Of a stretch of DNA of 36,854 nucleotides, positions 8,438 through 19,978 are shown one piece after another. The notes under the pieces were generated by a model. That model did no database searches, had not been told where the DNA came from, and saw nothing but the letters and a program-made list of their open reading frames with translations. The number at the start of each line of letters is the position of its first letter. The first letter of the stretch is position 1. The position numbers were made by a program, and so were the translations under genes. Origin of the DNA: Nemertoderma westbladi. Its lineage: Eukaryota; Xenacoelomorpha; Nemertodermatida; Nemertodermatidae. The stretch is from positions 1 to 36,854 of the forward strand of contig JAUCBJ010005996.1 of assembly GCA_032718475.1 (NCBI GenBank), given 5' to 3'.

Positions 8438-10883
8438 TGTAAACGGATTCAATTCCGCTTCATTACCCTCATAAAATGGGAAGTGGCACCTTTTCAGCAA
8501 TATGTTGGAGATACGAGATTGGCAATAACCAATCTCGTATCACAACCAACACTGGGGACAACACAACCCCAAAGCCACACAAAGGGAGGTTAGAGGTCAA
8601 TCCACCTCGAAAGGGGAAACAACCAGCAGGGGCCAACAGGGGGGGAAACACTCCCAGAGAGAGTGACAGGCGTGAAGTAGGTTATTGGCCAATAGGGGCG
8701 AAGGAGGGCATCCACTGGGTGAAACGCCACAGTAATGTAGCGGTAGAGTAATATCGGTGTGTGATATATATTATCTATTTGCTACCGGCCCATGACTCAG
8801 TTTTACTCAGTTGTCAGTTTCAGTGCAGGCCGGCAATATAGTTTTACCGTCACTGCAGTACTGCCTTATTCTATTATCTATTTACTACCGGTTGTCCGCG
8901 CTTTTAGACCTTTAGCAGTTTAACCTGCCAATTTTAGTTGTCCTCTTGTTTATAAATCGACTTTAGCCTATATCAATTATTTAATGTACTGAAGTTACAT
9001 CAGCCGAAGCCAGTCTGTGCGCTATCATTCACCCACAGTTAAGGGAGACTGGATTCGGATTCCTTGATAGTTATTGCGGTGTAGACCTACTGTATTATTC
9101 GATTGATCGTTACTATATAATCTCTGACAATATATTTACTTTCGGGGAAATATTAACAGTTCCTTTAGGACGTGGCGCTTTAAGTATAAAAACAGAGTTA
9201 TGACTTATACTAATCACAACTAGATGGCCACAGAGTTTCGTAAATAGCGCATTCTTTAGGAGATGCTTTATTATCTTTCACACTACTTCACACGACTTCA
9301 CACTACTTCACACTACTGCGTACTAATCTGCCGACCGTCACTGAATTTGATCATATATAAGGAAGATCGCAACTGACACTTGTAGGGATTATGAAATAGC
9401 ATTTAATTCACACAAAAACCACTATAATTTAAGTCGCAGTTGCTACCGGTAACCTGTTCCTCTTACCTTCAGTAATCAAGAAGATTTGGGGTTTTATGAT
9501 TATTTATCGGTATTCTCCAAATATAACAACATATCCATCAATATAACAACAATTAATAACAGAAGTAAAATAATGCGGTGAACAGTTGGCATGTGTTACT
9601 TATGCAGTTATGAAAGTCAGTAAAGACCGTAATATGATATGATGTGATCGGTAGGTGCCGTGATAATAGATTTACGTTCTTGTAATCAAAACCATCTGAT
9701 GTTTAGGCCAAAGTCTGAAACTTCCACACAGAAGTACAGAAGAATTCCAAGCCGGTTCTGAGGCTCAGAAAAAGGTAAACAAAGATAAGATTACGCATTG
9801 CGCGGGTTTCCATAGGCTTCTGTCAGACATAAAGTGAAAATCGCTCTGATTGGCTGAGCAGAACAAAGAAGTTCCACGTCCACAAAGAATCAGCTGTTAG
9901 ATTTTGTCATCTGGGCTCTGATTCCTCCCTTTCACATAGTTGGATAAATTTTAGAGTATTCTGCGAATTGCGGGAAAAATGAGTTGTTATGTCCGCAAAA
10001 GCCCCTACACTGCGCATTGCGGGAAAAATGACTTGTTATGTCCGCAAAAGCTTTTACACCAGTCATAATGTCTGTTGCTATCATTACTTTATACTATATA
10101 ATATTACATCGACGAAGGAACATCAGACTAAAACCCTTTTTTACACAACCACCCATCAGCCTGTCGTGATGCGTAAGAATTTAACCCGGTCGGGATCCCT
10201 TGATCCCGTCACAGCGTACAACAGTAAGAACCCGCTCCTGATCACGCTTGTTTAACAGTAAGACACATTGTATTTTTGCTGTTGCCTTGCAACAGTGATA
10301 AGCATTTTGTTCAATTATCGCAGAAATACAGTAATTCATTAGGCTATTAGGGAAATTGTAAAATTAGTAAGTTTTTGAAAATTTTAGCTAGGTTTGTGAG
10401 AATTCAGTTTCGGCCAAAATTATTTATAATAAAATTTAGAGTTTTGTACCGTTATGTTAGGTAACCGCTTAGTTATTTTATACCATCTGGAGATACATGG
10501 CGAGACGGAGCTTCTGAGCTTGGGGTTTGTCTGGGCCCGCGGGTTCGGTTTGCAATCAGTGACGAGACTGAAACCTTGGACGCGGACGTGGAATCTCACA
10601 GCAAACATGGTTAGTTGTTCTGTTAGTACCATTGTATTTGTGGAAGCTGTAAAAAATTACCGGTTGTTTAACTGCGAAGCTGAACTCAATTTATTAGTTA
10701 GGATAGTTAGGTTTAGCCGGCCAGGGTGTTTTGGATCGCTCAGTTGGAGAGAGAGAGAGTGTCGCAACCTGAAGGTGTAGCCACGCGCTAGTGGAATATA
10801 TATAATATTTAAAAATAAAATTACGTTGATTTTGAGCTATATATAGTTAGAAATATTTGGGTGACAAAATCATTTTGCAATGT
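8438..10883 (+). mobile_element. Start of element 1 3' LTR; end unresolved, remainder unassigned
   Basis: The LTR start TGTAAACGG is supported by the purine tract. Inside are a perfect 13-bp hairpin, GATACGAGATTGG/CCAATCTCGTATC (8510-8522, 8529-8541), a TATTGGCCAATA palindrome (8683-8694), a TATA-like TGATATATATT (about 8763), four CTTCACACTA units (about 9276-9316) and a 49-bp direct repeat (9962-10010, 10011-10059). With no 5' LTR in the window I cannot place the 3' end. Somewhere before 10884 the DNA changes to LINE. Small frames here do not resemble proteins. Confidence 0.5.
9962..10059 (+). repeat. 49-bp direct repeat, two units
   Basis: Units at 9962-10010 and 10011-10059 share GCGGGAAAAATGA and TTGTTATGTCCGCAAAAGC with a few differences. 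They are also found in the other two block copies (from 13552 and 17152). Confidence 0.85.
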
Positions 10884-11224
10884 AATTACAGACCTGTTAG
10901 TATCCTAAGTATTGTATCTAAAATTCTCTAGAACGTTCTGTTTTTCTACAGCTGGAGGCACATCTTAGTAGGCTAAATCTGATCTATGAACTTCAGTCCG
11001 GTTTTCGTAAATCATATTCTACAGACACCTGCCTTATTAACTTAACTGATACAATTAGATGTAATAACGCAAAGGGTTTATATACTGGTATGGTAATGTT
11101 GGACCTACAAAAGGCTTTCGATACAGTAGATCACGAAATTCTGCTTGGTAAGTTAGGCCTGATGGGTGTAGGTTCTATAGACTGGTTCAAGTCCTACCTG
11201 TCAGACAGAGGTCAAACTGTAGTC
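10884..11224 (+). pseudogene. LINE reverse transcriptase N-terminal fragment, block copy 1
   Basis: The sequence begins with [15 protein letters not shown], the conserved first reverse transcriptase block of non-LTR elements. It changes frame at about 10930, continues with [15 protein letters not shown] and [13 protein letters not shown] (motif A with catalytic Asp), and is cut at 11224 by the block junction. A second identical fragment lies at 14474-14814. The parent copy is 18074-19419. Confidence 0.85.
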
Positions 11225-14200
11225 GAGGGAAGGACCTGAGATGGTTCCCAAAGACGGGAGGAGCGAACTAGGACTTGGAGGGGGAGATGTGGGGATGCCT
11301 GGAAGGCACCACATGCGAAGTAATACAAACTCCTAAGTGCAAATTTAATAAAAGTGCAATTAGTATGTACGTATGTAATGATCAATAGAGTATAATTAAA
11401 ATCAATATAATCAAAGTAAGTACTATAGTCATGTAACCTTTTTCCAACTAGCTAGTGGGACTGGGGACCAATCGACTATGACAGGAGGATGGGAGACTAG
11501 ACGTGGCACTACACACTTCACACTTCTTGAGTGCGATGGCACGGAAGGGGAGGGTGAGGCTCGTCAGGAGTGAATGGGGCAAAGTAAGTAAGGGTTGAGT
11601 ACAGGAGCGCAGGGGAGATAGTGAGAGGTGGTGTTGATGCGTGTGGAAAGAATACGGGTGCAATTAAAATGTGGGGAGCGAGGAGTAAGAGGCAGTGTGA
11701 GGGACAAAGAGGTCTGAAAGTAGAGTGGAGTTAGAGTGGAGTTAGAGTGGAGCTAGAGGAGTTAGAGTCAGCCTAGAGTAGAGTGGGGATACAAAATTGT
11801 GTGAGAAGAATCCACAATTGTCTCGAACCGAGACGCCAGATGTCTTGGTGCAACATAGGTTACGGTTGCACCAAGAAGGGGTAGTAATATCATACCCAGA
11901 GGGAGCGGCCTGGAAAGCCGACTCCAAGAAAAGAACTCCACCCAATAGTAGATCGGGTTCCAGCAGAATTGAAGCGCACTTATAGGTGATGCTATCTTCT
12001 CACCGGGAAGATAGCATGGGGGGGGAGTGTAAACGGATTCAATTCCGCTTCATTACCCTCATAAAATGGGAAGTGGCACCTTTTCAGCAATATGTTGGAG
12101 ATACGAGATTGGCAATAACCAATCTCGTATCACAACCAACACTGGGGACAACACAACCCCAAAGCCACACAAAGGGAGGTTAGAGGTCAATCCACCTCGA
12201 AAGGGGAAACAACCAGCAGGGGCCAACAGGGGGGGAAACACTCCCAGAGAGAGTGACAGGCGTGAAGTAGGTTATTGGCCAATAGGGGCGAAGGAGGGCA
12301 TCCACTGGGTGAAACGCCACAGTAATGTAGCGGTAGAGTAATATCGGTGTGTGATATATATTATCTATTTGCTACCGGCCCATGACTCAGTTTTACTCAG
12401 TTGTCAGTTTCAGTGCAGGCCGGCAATATAGTTTTACCGTCACTGCAGTACTGCCTTATTCTATTATCTATTTACTACCGGTTGTCCGCGCTTTTAGACC
12501 TTTAGCAGTTTAACCTGCCAATTTTAGTTGTCCTCTTGTTTATAAATCGACTTTAGCCTATATCAATTATTTAATGTACTGAAGTTACATCAGCCGAAGC
12601 CAGTCTGTGCGCTATCATTCACCCACAGTTAAGGGAGACTGGATTCGGATTCCTTGATAGTTATTGCGGTGTAGACCTACTGTATTATTCGATTGATCGT
12701 TACTATATAATCTCTGACAATATATTTACTTTCGGGGAAATATTAACAGTTCCTTTAGGACGTGGCGCTTTAAGTATAAAAACAGAGTTATGACTTATAC
12801 TAATCACAACTAGATGGCCACAGAGTTTCGTAAATAGCGCATTCTTTAGGAGATGCTTTATTATCTTTCACACTACTTCACACGACTTCACACTACTTCA
12901 CACTACTGCGTACTAATCTGCCGACCGTCACTGAATTTGATCATATATAAGGAAGATCGCAACTGACACTTGTAGGGATTATGAAATAGCATTTAATTCA
13001 CACAAAAACCACTATAATTTAAGTCGCAGTTGCTACCGGTAACCTGTTCCTCTTACCTTCAGTAATCAAGAAGATTTGGGGTTTTATGATTATTTATCGG
13101 TATTCTCCAAATATAACAACATATCCATCAATATAACAACAATTAATAACAGAAGTAAAATAATGCGGTGAACAGTTGGCATGTGTTACTTATGCAGTTA
13201 TGAAAGTCAGTAAAGACCGTAATATGATATGATGTGATCGGTAGGTGCCGTGATAATAGATTTACGTTCTTGTAATCAAAACCATCTGATGTTTAGGCCA
13301 AAGTCTGAAACTTCCACACAGAAGTACAGAAGAATTCCAAGCCGGTTCTGAGGCTCAGAAAAAGGTAAACAAAGATAAGATTACGCATTGCGCGGGTTTC
13401 CATAGGCTTCTGTCAGACATAAAGTGAAAATCGCTCTGATTGGCTGAGCAGAACAAAGAAGTTCCACGTCCACAAAGAATCAGCTGTTAGATTTTGTCAT
13501 CTGGGCTCTGATTCCTCCCTTTCACATAGTTGGATAAATTTTAGAGTATTCTGCGAATTGCGGGAAAAATGAGTTGTTATGTCCGCAAAAGCCCCTACAC
13601 TGCGCATTGCGGGAAAAATGACTTGTTATGTCCGCAAAAGCTTTTACACCAGTCATAATGTCTGTTGCTATCATTACTTTATACTATATAATATTACATC
13701 GACGAAGGAACATCAGACTAAAACCCTTTTTTACACAACCACCCATCAGCCTGTCGTGATGCGTAAGAATTTAACCCGGTCGGGATCCCTTGATCCCGTC
13801 ACAGCGTACAACAGTAAGAACCCGCTCCTGATCACGCTTGTTTAACAGTAAGACACATTGTATTTTTGCTGTTGCCTTGCAACAGTGATAAGCATTTTGT
13901 TCAATTATCGCAGAAATACAGTAATTCATTAGGCTATTAGGGAAATTGTAAAATTAGTAAGTTTTTGAAAATTTTAGCTAGGTTTGTGAGAATTCAGTTT
14001 CGGCCAAAATTATTTATAATAAAATTTAGAGTTTTGTACCGTTATGTTAGGTAACCGCTTAGTTATTTTATACCATCTGGAGATACATGGCGAGACGGAG
14101 CTTCTGAGCTTGGGGTTTGTCTGGGCCCGCGGGTTCGGTTTGCAATCAGTGACGAGACTGAAACCTTGGACGCGGACGTGGAATCTCACAGCAAACATGG

Positions 14201-14814
14201 TTAGTTGTTCTGTTAGTACCATTGTATTTGTGGAAGCTGTAAAAAATTACCGGTTGTTTAACTGCGAAGCTGAACTCAATTTATTAGTTAGGATAGTTAG
14301 GTTTAGCCGGCCAGGGTGTTTTGGATCGCTCAGTTGGAGAGAGAGAGAGTGTCGCAACCTGAAGGTGTAGCCACGCGCTAGTGGAATATATATAATATTT
14401 AAAAATAAAATTACGTTGATTTTGAGCTATATATAGTTAGAAATATTTGGGTGACAAAATCATTTTGCAATGTAATTACAGACCTGTTAGTATCCTAAGT
14501 ATTGTATCTAAAATTCTCTAGAACGTTCTGTTTTTCTACAGCTGGAGGCACATCTTAGTAGGCTAAATCTGATCTATGAACTTCAGTCCGGTTTTCGTAA
14601 ATCATATTCTACAGACACCTGCCTTATTAACTTAACTGATACAATTAGATGTAATAACGCAAAGGGTTTATATACTGGTATGGTAATGTTGGACCTACAA
14701 AAGGCTTTCGATACAGTAGATCACGAAATTCTGCTTGGTAAGTTAGGCCTGATGGGTGTAGGTTCTATAGACTGGTTCAAGTCCTACCTGTCAGACAGAG
14801 GTCAAACTGTAGTC
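11225..14814 (+). repeat. Second copy of the 3590-bp block
   Basis: Same content as 7635-11224, shifted by 3590: ORF3-1 tail to 11336, hairpins 11795-12017, purine tract 12018-12027, LTR start 12028, and LINE reverse transcriptase start from about 14474 to the break at 14814. Confidence 0.93.
14474..14814 (+). pseudogene. LINE reverse transcriptase N-terminal fragment, block copy 2
   Basis: Identical to 10884-11224 and cut at the same base by the second block junction. It cannot make a working enzyme, because motifs from the end of block 2a onward (PQGS, YADD) are missing. Confidence 0.85.
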
Positions 14815-17800
14815 GAGGGAAGGACCTGAGATGGTTCCCAAAGACGGGAGGAGCGAACTAGGACTTGGAGGGGGAGATGTGGGGATGCCTGGAAGGCACC
14901 ACATGCGAAGTAATACAAACTCCTAAGTGCAAATTTAATAAAAGTGCAATTAGTATGTACGTATGTAATGATCAATAGAGTATAATTAAAATCAATATAA
15001 TCAAAGTAAGTACTATAGTCATGTAACCTTTTTCCAACTAGCTAGTGGGACTGGGGACCAATCGACTATGACAGGAGGATGGGAGACTAGACGTGGCACT
15101 ACACACTTCACACTTCTTGAGTGCGATGGCACGGAAGGGGAGGGTGAGGCTCGTCAGGAGTGAATGGGGCAAAGTAAGTAAGGGTTGAGTACAGGAGCGC
15201 AGGGGAGATAGTGAGAGGTGGTGTTGATGCGTGTGGAAAGAATACGGGTGCAATTAAAATGTGGGGAGCGAGGAGTAAGAGGCAGTGTGAGGGACAAAGA
15301 GGTCTGAAAGTAGAGTGGAGTTAGAGTGGAGTTAGAGTGGAGCTAGAGGAGTTAGAGTCAGCCTAGAGTAGAGTGGGGATACAAAATTGTGTGAGAAGAA
15401 TCCACAATTGTCTCGAACCGAGACGCCAGATGTCTTGGTGCAACATAGGTTACGGTTGCACCAAGAAGGGGTAGTAATATCATACCCAGAGGGAGCGGCC
15501 TGGAAAGCCGACTCCAAGAAAAGAACTCCACCCAATAGTAGATCGGGTTCCAGCAGAATTGAAGCGCACTTATAGGTGATGCTATCTTCTCACCGGGAAG
15601 ATAGCATGGGGGGGGAGTGTAAACGGATTCAATTCCGCTTCATTACCCTCATAAAATGGGAAGTGGCACCTTTTCAGCAATATGTTGGAGATACGAGATT
15701 GGCAATAACCAATCTCGTATCACAACCAACACTGGGGACAACACAACCCCAAAGCCACACAAAGGGAGGTTAGAGGTCAATCCACCTCGAAAGGGGAAAC
15801 AACCAGCAGGGGCCAACAGGGGGGGAAACACTCCCAGAGAGAGTGACAGGCGTGAAGTAGGTTATTGGCCAATAGGGGCGAAGGAGGGCATCCACTGGGT
15901 GAAACGCCACAGTAATGTAGCGGTAGAGTAATATCGGTGTGTGATATATATTATCTATTTGCTACCGGCCCATGACTCAGTTTTACTCAGTTGTCAGTTT
16001 CAGTGCAGGCCGGCAATATAGTTTTACCGTCACTGCAGTACTGCCTTATTCTATTATCTATTTACTACCGGTTGTCCGCGCTTTTAGACCTTTAGCAGTT
16101 TAACCTGCCAATTTTAGTTGTCCTCTTGTTTATAAATCGACTTTAGCCTATATCAATTATTTAATGTACTGAAGTTACATCAGCCGAAGCCAGTCTGTGC
16201 GCTATCATTCACCCACAGTTAAGGGAGACTGGATTCGGATTCCTTGATAGTTATTGCGGTGTAGACCTACTGTATTATTCGATTGATCGTTACTATATAA
16301 TCTCTGACAATATATTTACTTTCGGGGAAATATTAACAGTTCCTTTAGGACGTGGCGCTTTAAGTATAAAAACAGAGTTATGACTTATACTAATCACAAC
16401 TAGATGGCCACAGAGTTTCGTAAATAGCGCATTCTTTAGGAGATGCTTTATTATCTTTCACACTACTTCACACGACTTCACACTACTTCACACTACTGCG
16501 TACTAATCTGCCGACCGTCACTGAATTTGATCATATATAAGGAAGATCGCAACTGACACTTGTAGGGATTATGAAATAGCATTTAATTCACACAAAAACC
16601 ACTATAATTTAAGTCGCAGTTGCTACCGGTAACCTGTTCCTCTTACCTTCAGTAATCAAGAAGATTTGGGGTTTTATGATTATTTATCGGTATTCTCCAA
16701 ATATAACAACATATCCATCAATATAACAACAATTAATAACAGAAGTAAAATAATGCGGTGAACAGTTGGCATGTGTTACTTATGCAGTTATGAAAGTCAG
16801 TAAAGACCGTAATATGATATGATGTGATCGGTAGGTGCCGTGATAATAGATTTACGTTCTTGTAATCAAAACCATCTGATGTTTAGGCCAAAGTCTGAAA
16901 CTTCCACACAGAAGTACAGAAGAATTCCAAGCCGGTTCTGAGGCTCAGAAAAAGGTAAACAAAGATAAGATTACGCATTGCGCGGGTTTCCATAGGCTTC
17001 TGTCAGACATAAAGTGAAAATCGCTCTGATTGGCTGAGCAGAACAAAGAAGTTCCACGTCCACAAAGAATCAGCTGTTAGATTTTGTCATCTGGGCTCTG
17101 ATTCCTCCCTTTCACATAGTTGGATAAATTTAGGGCTATTTTAGAGTATTCTGCGAATTGCGGGAAAAATGAGTTGTTATGTCCGCAAAAGCCCCTACAC
17201 TGCGCATTGCGGGAAAAATGACTTGTTATGTCCGCAAAAGCTTTTACACCAGTCATAATGTCTGTTGCTATCATTACTTTATACTATATAATATTACATC
17301 GACGAAGGAACATCAGACTAAAACCCTTTTTTACACAACCACCCATCAGCCTGTCGTGATGCGTAAGAATTTAACCCGGTCGGGATCCCTTGATCCCGTC
17401 ACAGCGTACAACAGTAAGAACCCGCTCCTGATCACGCTTGTTTAACAGTAAGACACATTGTATTTTTGCTGTTGCCTTGCAACAGTGATAAGCATTTTGT
17501 TCAATTATCGCAGAAATACAGTAATTCATTAGGCTATTAGGGAAATTGTAAAATTAGTAAGTTTTTGAAAATTTTAGCTAGGTTTGTGAGAATTCAGTTT
17601 CGGCCAAAATTATTTATAATAAAATTTAGAGTTTTGTACCGTTATGTTAGGTAACCGCTTAGTTATTTTATACCATCTGGAGATACATGGCGAGACGGAG
17701 CTTCTGAGCTTGGGGTTTGTCTGGGCCCGCGGGTTCGGTTTGCAATCAGTGACGAGACTGAAACCTTGGACGCGGACGTGGAATCTCACAGCAAACATGG

Positions 17801-18414
17801 TTAGTTGTTCTGTTAGTACCATTGTATTTGTGGAAGCTGTAAAAAATTACCGGTTGTTTAACTGCGAAGCTGAACTCAATTTATTAGTTAGGATAGTTAG
17901 GTTTAGCCGGCCAGGGTGTTTTGGATCGCTCAGTTGGAGAGAGAGAGAGTGTCGCAACCTGAAGGTGTAGCCACGCGCTAGTGGAATATATATAATATTT
18001 AAAAATAAAATTACGTTGATTTTGAGCTATATATAGTTAGAAATATTTGGGTGACAAAATCATTTTGCAATGTAATTACAGACCTGTTAGTATCCTAAGT
18101 ATTGTATCTAAAATTCTCTAGAACGTTCTGTTTTTCTACAGCTGGAGGCACATCTTAGTAGGCTAAATCTGATCTATGAACTTCAGTCCGGTTTTCGTAA
18201 ATCATATTCTACAGACACCTGCCTTATTAACTTAACTGATACAATTAGATGTAATAACGCAAAGGGTTTATATACTGGTATGGTAATGTTGGACCTACAA
18301 AAGGCTTTCGATACAGTAGATCACGAAATTCTGCTTGGTAAGTTAGGCCTGATGGGTGTAGGTTCTATAGACTGGTTCAAGTCCTACCTGTCAGACAGAG
18401 GTCAAACTGTAGTC
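14815..18414 (+). repeat. Third copy of the 3590-bp block, with 10 extra bases
   Basis: Same content: ORF3-1 tail to 14926, hairpins 15385-15607, purine tract 15608-15617, LTR start 15618. The extra TAGGGCTATT at 17131-17140 moves downstream features by 10. It is flanked by ATT on both sides, so loss from copies 1 and 2 by a short-repeat deletion is as likely as gain in copy 3. Confidence 0.93.
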
Positions 18415-19419
18415 ATTAGCAAATCGCAGTCTACTGTACAAGAGATTACCTGTGGTGTACCGCAAGGTAGTATATTAGGTCCTCTGCTTTTTGTATGCTA
18501 TGTAAATGATATGATAAGTAGTATAGATCCCGATTTTAAACTCATTTTATATGCCGACGACAGTGCTCTTATTTTCTCTCATAAAGATCCTATCCATATT
18601 TCCCAAAAGTTAAGTGCAGTTCTAAAATCCTGTAATGAGTGGTTGGTTGATAATAAGCTATCCATTCACTACGGTAAAACTGAAAGTATTTTGTTTGGTT
18701 CCAAAAGAAAGTTAAAGAAGGTAACTAAGTTTGAAGTCACTAGTAATGGACATAAGATTGAAAATAAAAAGGAAGTTAAATATTTAGGCGCCACATTGGA
18801 TAACTGCTTATCAGGAGAAAGTACAGTGAAAAATATTTTCTCGAAAGTTAACAGTAGGCTTAGGTTTCTATACAGAAATAAAAATAGTTTAAATACCGAC
18901 TCCCGCAAGTTACTTTGCTCTTCTTTAATACAGTGTCACATGGACTAAGCTTGCTCTTCTTGGTATGAAGGCTTAACCAAACAGCTTAAATGTAAATTAC
19001 AAGTAGCTCAGAATAAAGTAGTACGATTTATTAAAGACTACAAACCTAGGCACCACCTAACTCCAGATGACTTTTCTGAATCTGGACTACTTAACTTAGA
19101 TAGTAGAGTTAAGCAGCTACGCCTTAACCATGTGCATAAAGTGTATAATGGTAAATGTCCCAATTACCTAAAACAAAAATTCAACAGAGTACGCGATACA
19201 CACTCTTATAGTACCAGAGCTAGTGCTTCAAACTTCTACCTCCCGAATTGTAAATCCTTTGAATCTGATACTTTCTTTTTTAACGGCATTAAAGATTGGA
19301 ACGCTCTGCCTAATGAAATTAAAAACCTAGATAATCAACATTCTTTTAAATCTGCAGTTAAATCTCATCTCCGTGTGCAATGTAAAAATAGGTACAATAG
19401 TCCTACAGTAAGTTATTAG
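18074..19419 (+). pseudogene. CR1/Jockey-like LINE reverse transcriptase
   Basis: Non-LTR reverse transcriptase, which primes on nicked target DNA. Motifs in order: NYRPVSIL (18074), [20 protein letters not shown] with motif A Asp, [24 protein letters not shown] with the YADD box at 18550-18561, and YLGATLD. A frame change lies at 18119-18121. An in-frame TAA at 18946-18948 sits where relatives have Tyr in the sequence DYACS, so one base change explains it. The same frame then runs to the stop at 19417-19419 through the C-terminal region (LPNEIKNLDNQHSFKSAVKSHL). No endonuclease or ORF1 is present, so the copy is 5'-truncated or rearranged. The clade is judged by motif style only. Confidence 0.88.
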
Positions 19420-19752
19420 TTTATTAATTATTTACTATTTATACTGTAATTATGTTTTATATTAAATTGTTCTGTACATTACATCTTTATCGTTGAGTCG
19501 GACATTGTCACGCTCTCGGTAAAGTTGTACATGTACATAGTGTAATTAGGTTTATATTGGTTTTAGGTTAGCGTAGTGTAATATTGTATTTGTAACCAAG
19601 TAACATAAAGGACCCCCTTGGAAATAAGCTGCAAAGCTTTAGGGGTAATCCTATATGTTATGTTGGACAATACCTTTATACCGGTACATTGTTTGGTGTA
19701 TTTGTTATTGTTTTTACATAATGTATAAATAAATCTATCTATCTATCTATTT
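19420..19752 (+). mobile_element. LINE 3' end with ATCT-repeat tail
   Basis: This is non-coding DNA after the reverse transcriptase stop, including GGAAATAAGCTGCAAAGC and an ATAAATAAATC run, ending in (ATCT)n at about 19733-19750. A short microsatellite tail is common for CR1/Jockey-group LINEs and marks the 3' end of the insertion. Confidence 0.75.
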
Positions 19753-19877
19753 TGAATTATTTTGAATTAGATTCAGAAAACATTTTCGTGTCATACCGGT
19801 ATTTAAATGCTGTATAATAGCTATAGAGCCACATATTTGTTTAAATATTATACCGGTAATTACTATAACTATATATT

Positions 19878-19978
19878 TAAATTCACAATATTATATTGTG
19901 AATTTATTTTCGTATTTGTGACATTTGAGACCAAATAAATTATTGACAAATAATTTAATCGAATTTTCGATTAAATTA
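19878..19978 (+). other. Two perfect hairpins in the leader of BEL element 2
   Basis: A 14-bp stem with a single-base loop (arms AAATTCACAAT... / ...ATTGTGAATTT, 19878-19906) is followed by a perfect 12-bp stem, TAATTTAATCGA-ATTT-TCGATTAAATTA (19951-19978). A weaker ATCTC/GAGAT stem is at 19985-20004. Gag starts at 20043. The DNA is very AT-rich, so chance pairing is easier, but stems of this length are still notable. The 5' LTR boundary of element 2 could not be found. Confidence 0.6.

Larger units (their letters stand above)
7635..18414 (+). repeat. 3590-bp block in three tandem copies
   Basis: Copies run 7635-11224, 11225-14814 and 14815-18414. Each starts inside the 3' end of ORF3-1 and ends inside the LINE reverse transcriptase. 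Both internal junctions are identical (TAGTC joined to GAGGGAAGG) and show no microhomology beyond chance. All reading frames inside translate identically, so the duplication is very recent or an assembly error. The only difference I found is a 10-bp segment, TAGGGCTATT at 17131-17140, present only in copy 3. Copy 1 continues from intact upstream ORF3-1, and copy 3 runs on into the rest of the LINE. Confidence 0.93.

Noticed and set aside
10454-17970. A 108-aa frame (and 88-aa, 91-aa, 71-aa frames) conserved three times
   Set aside because: Identity comes from the recent block triplication, not selection; compositions are not protein-like.
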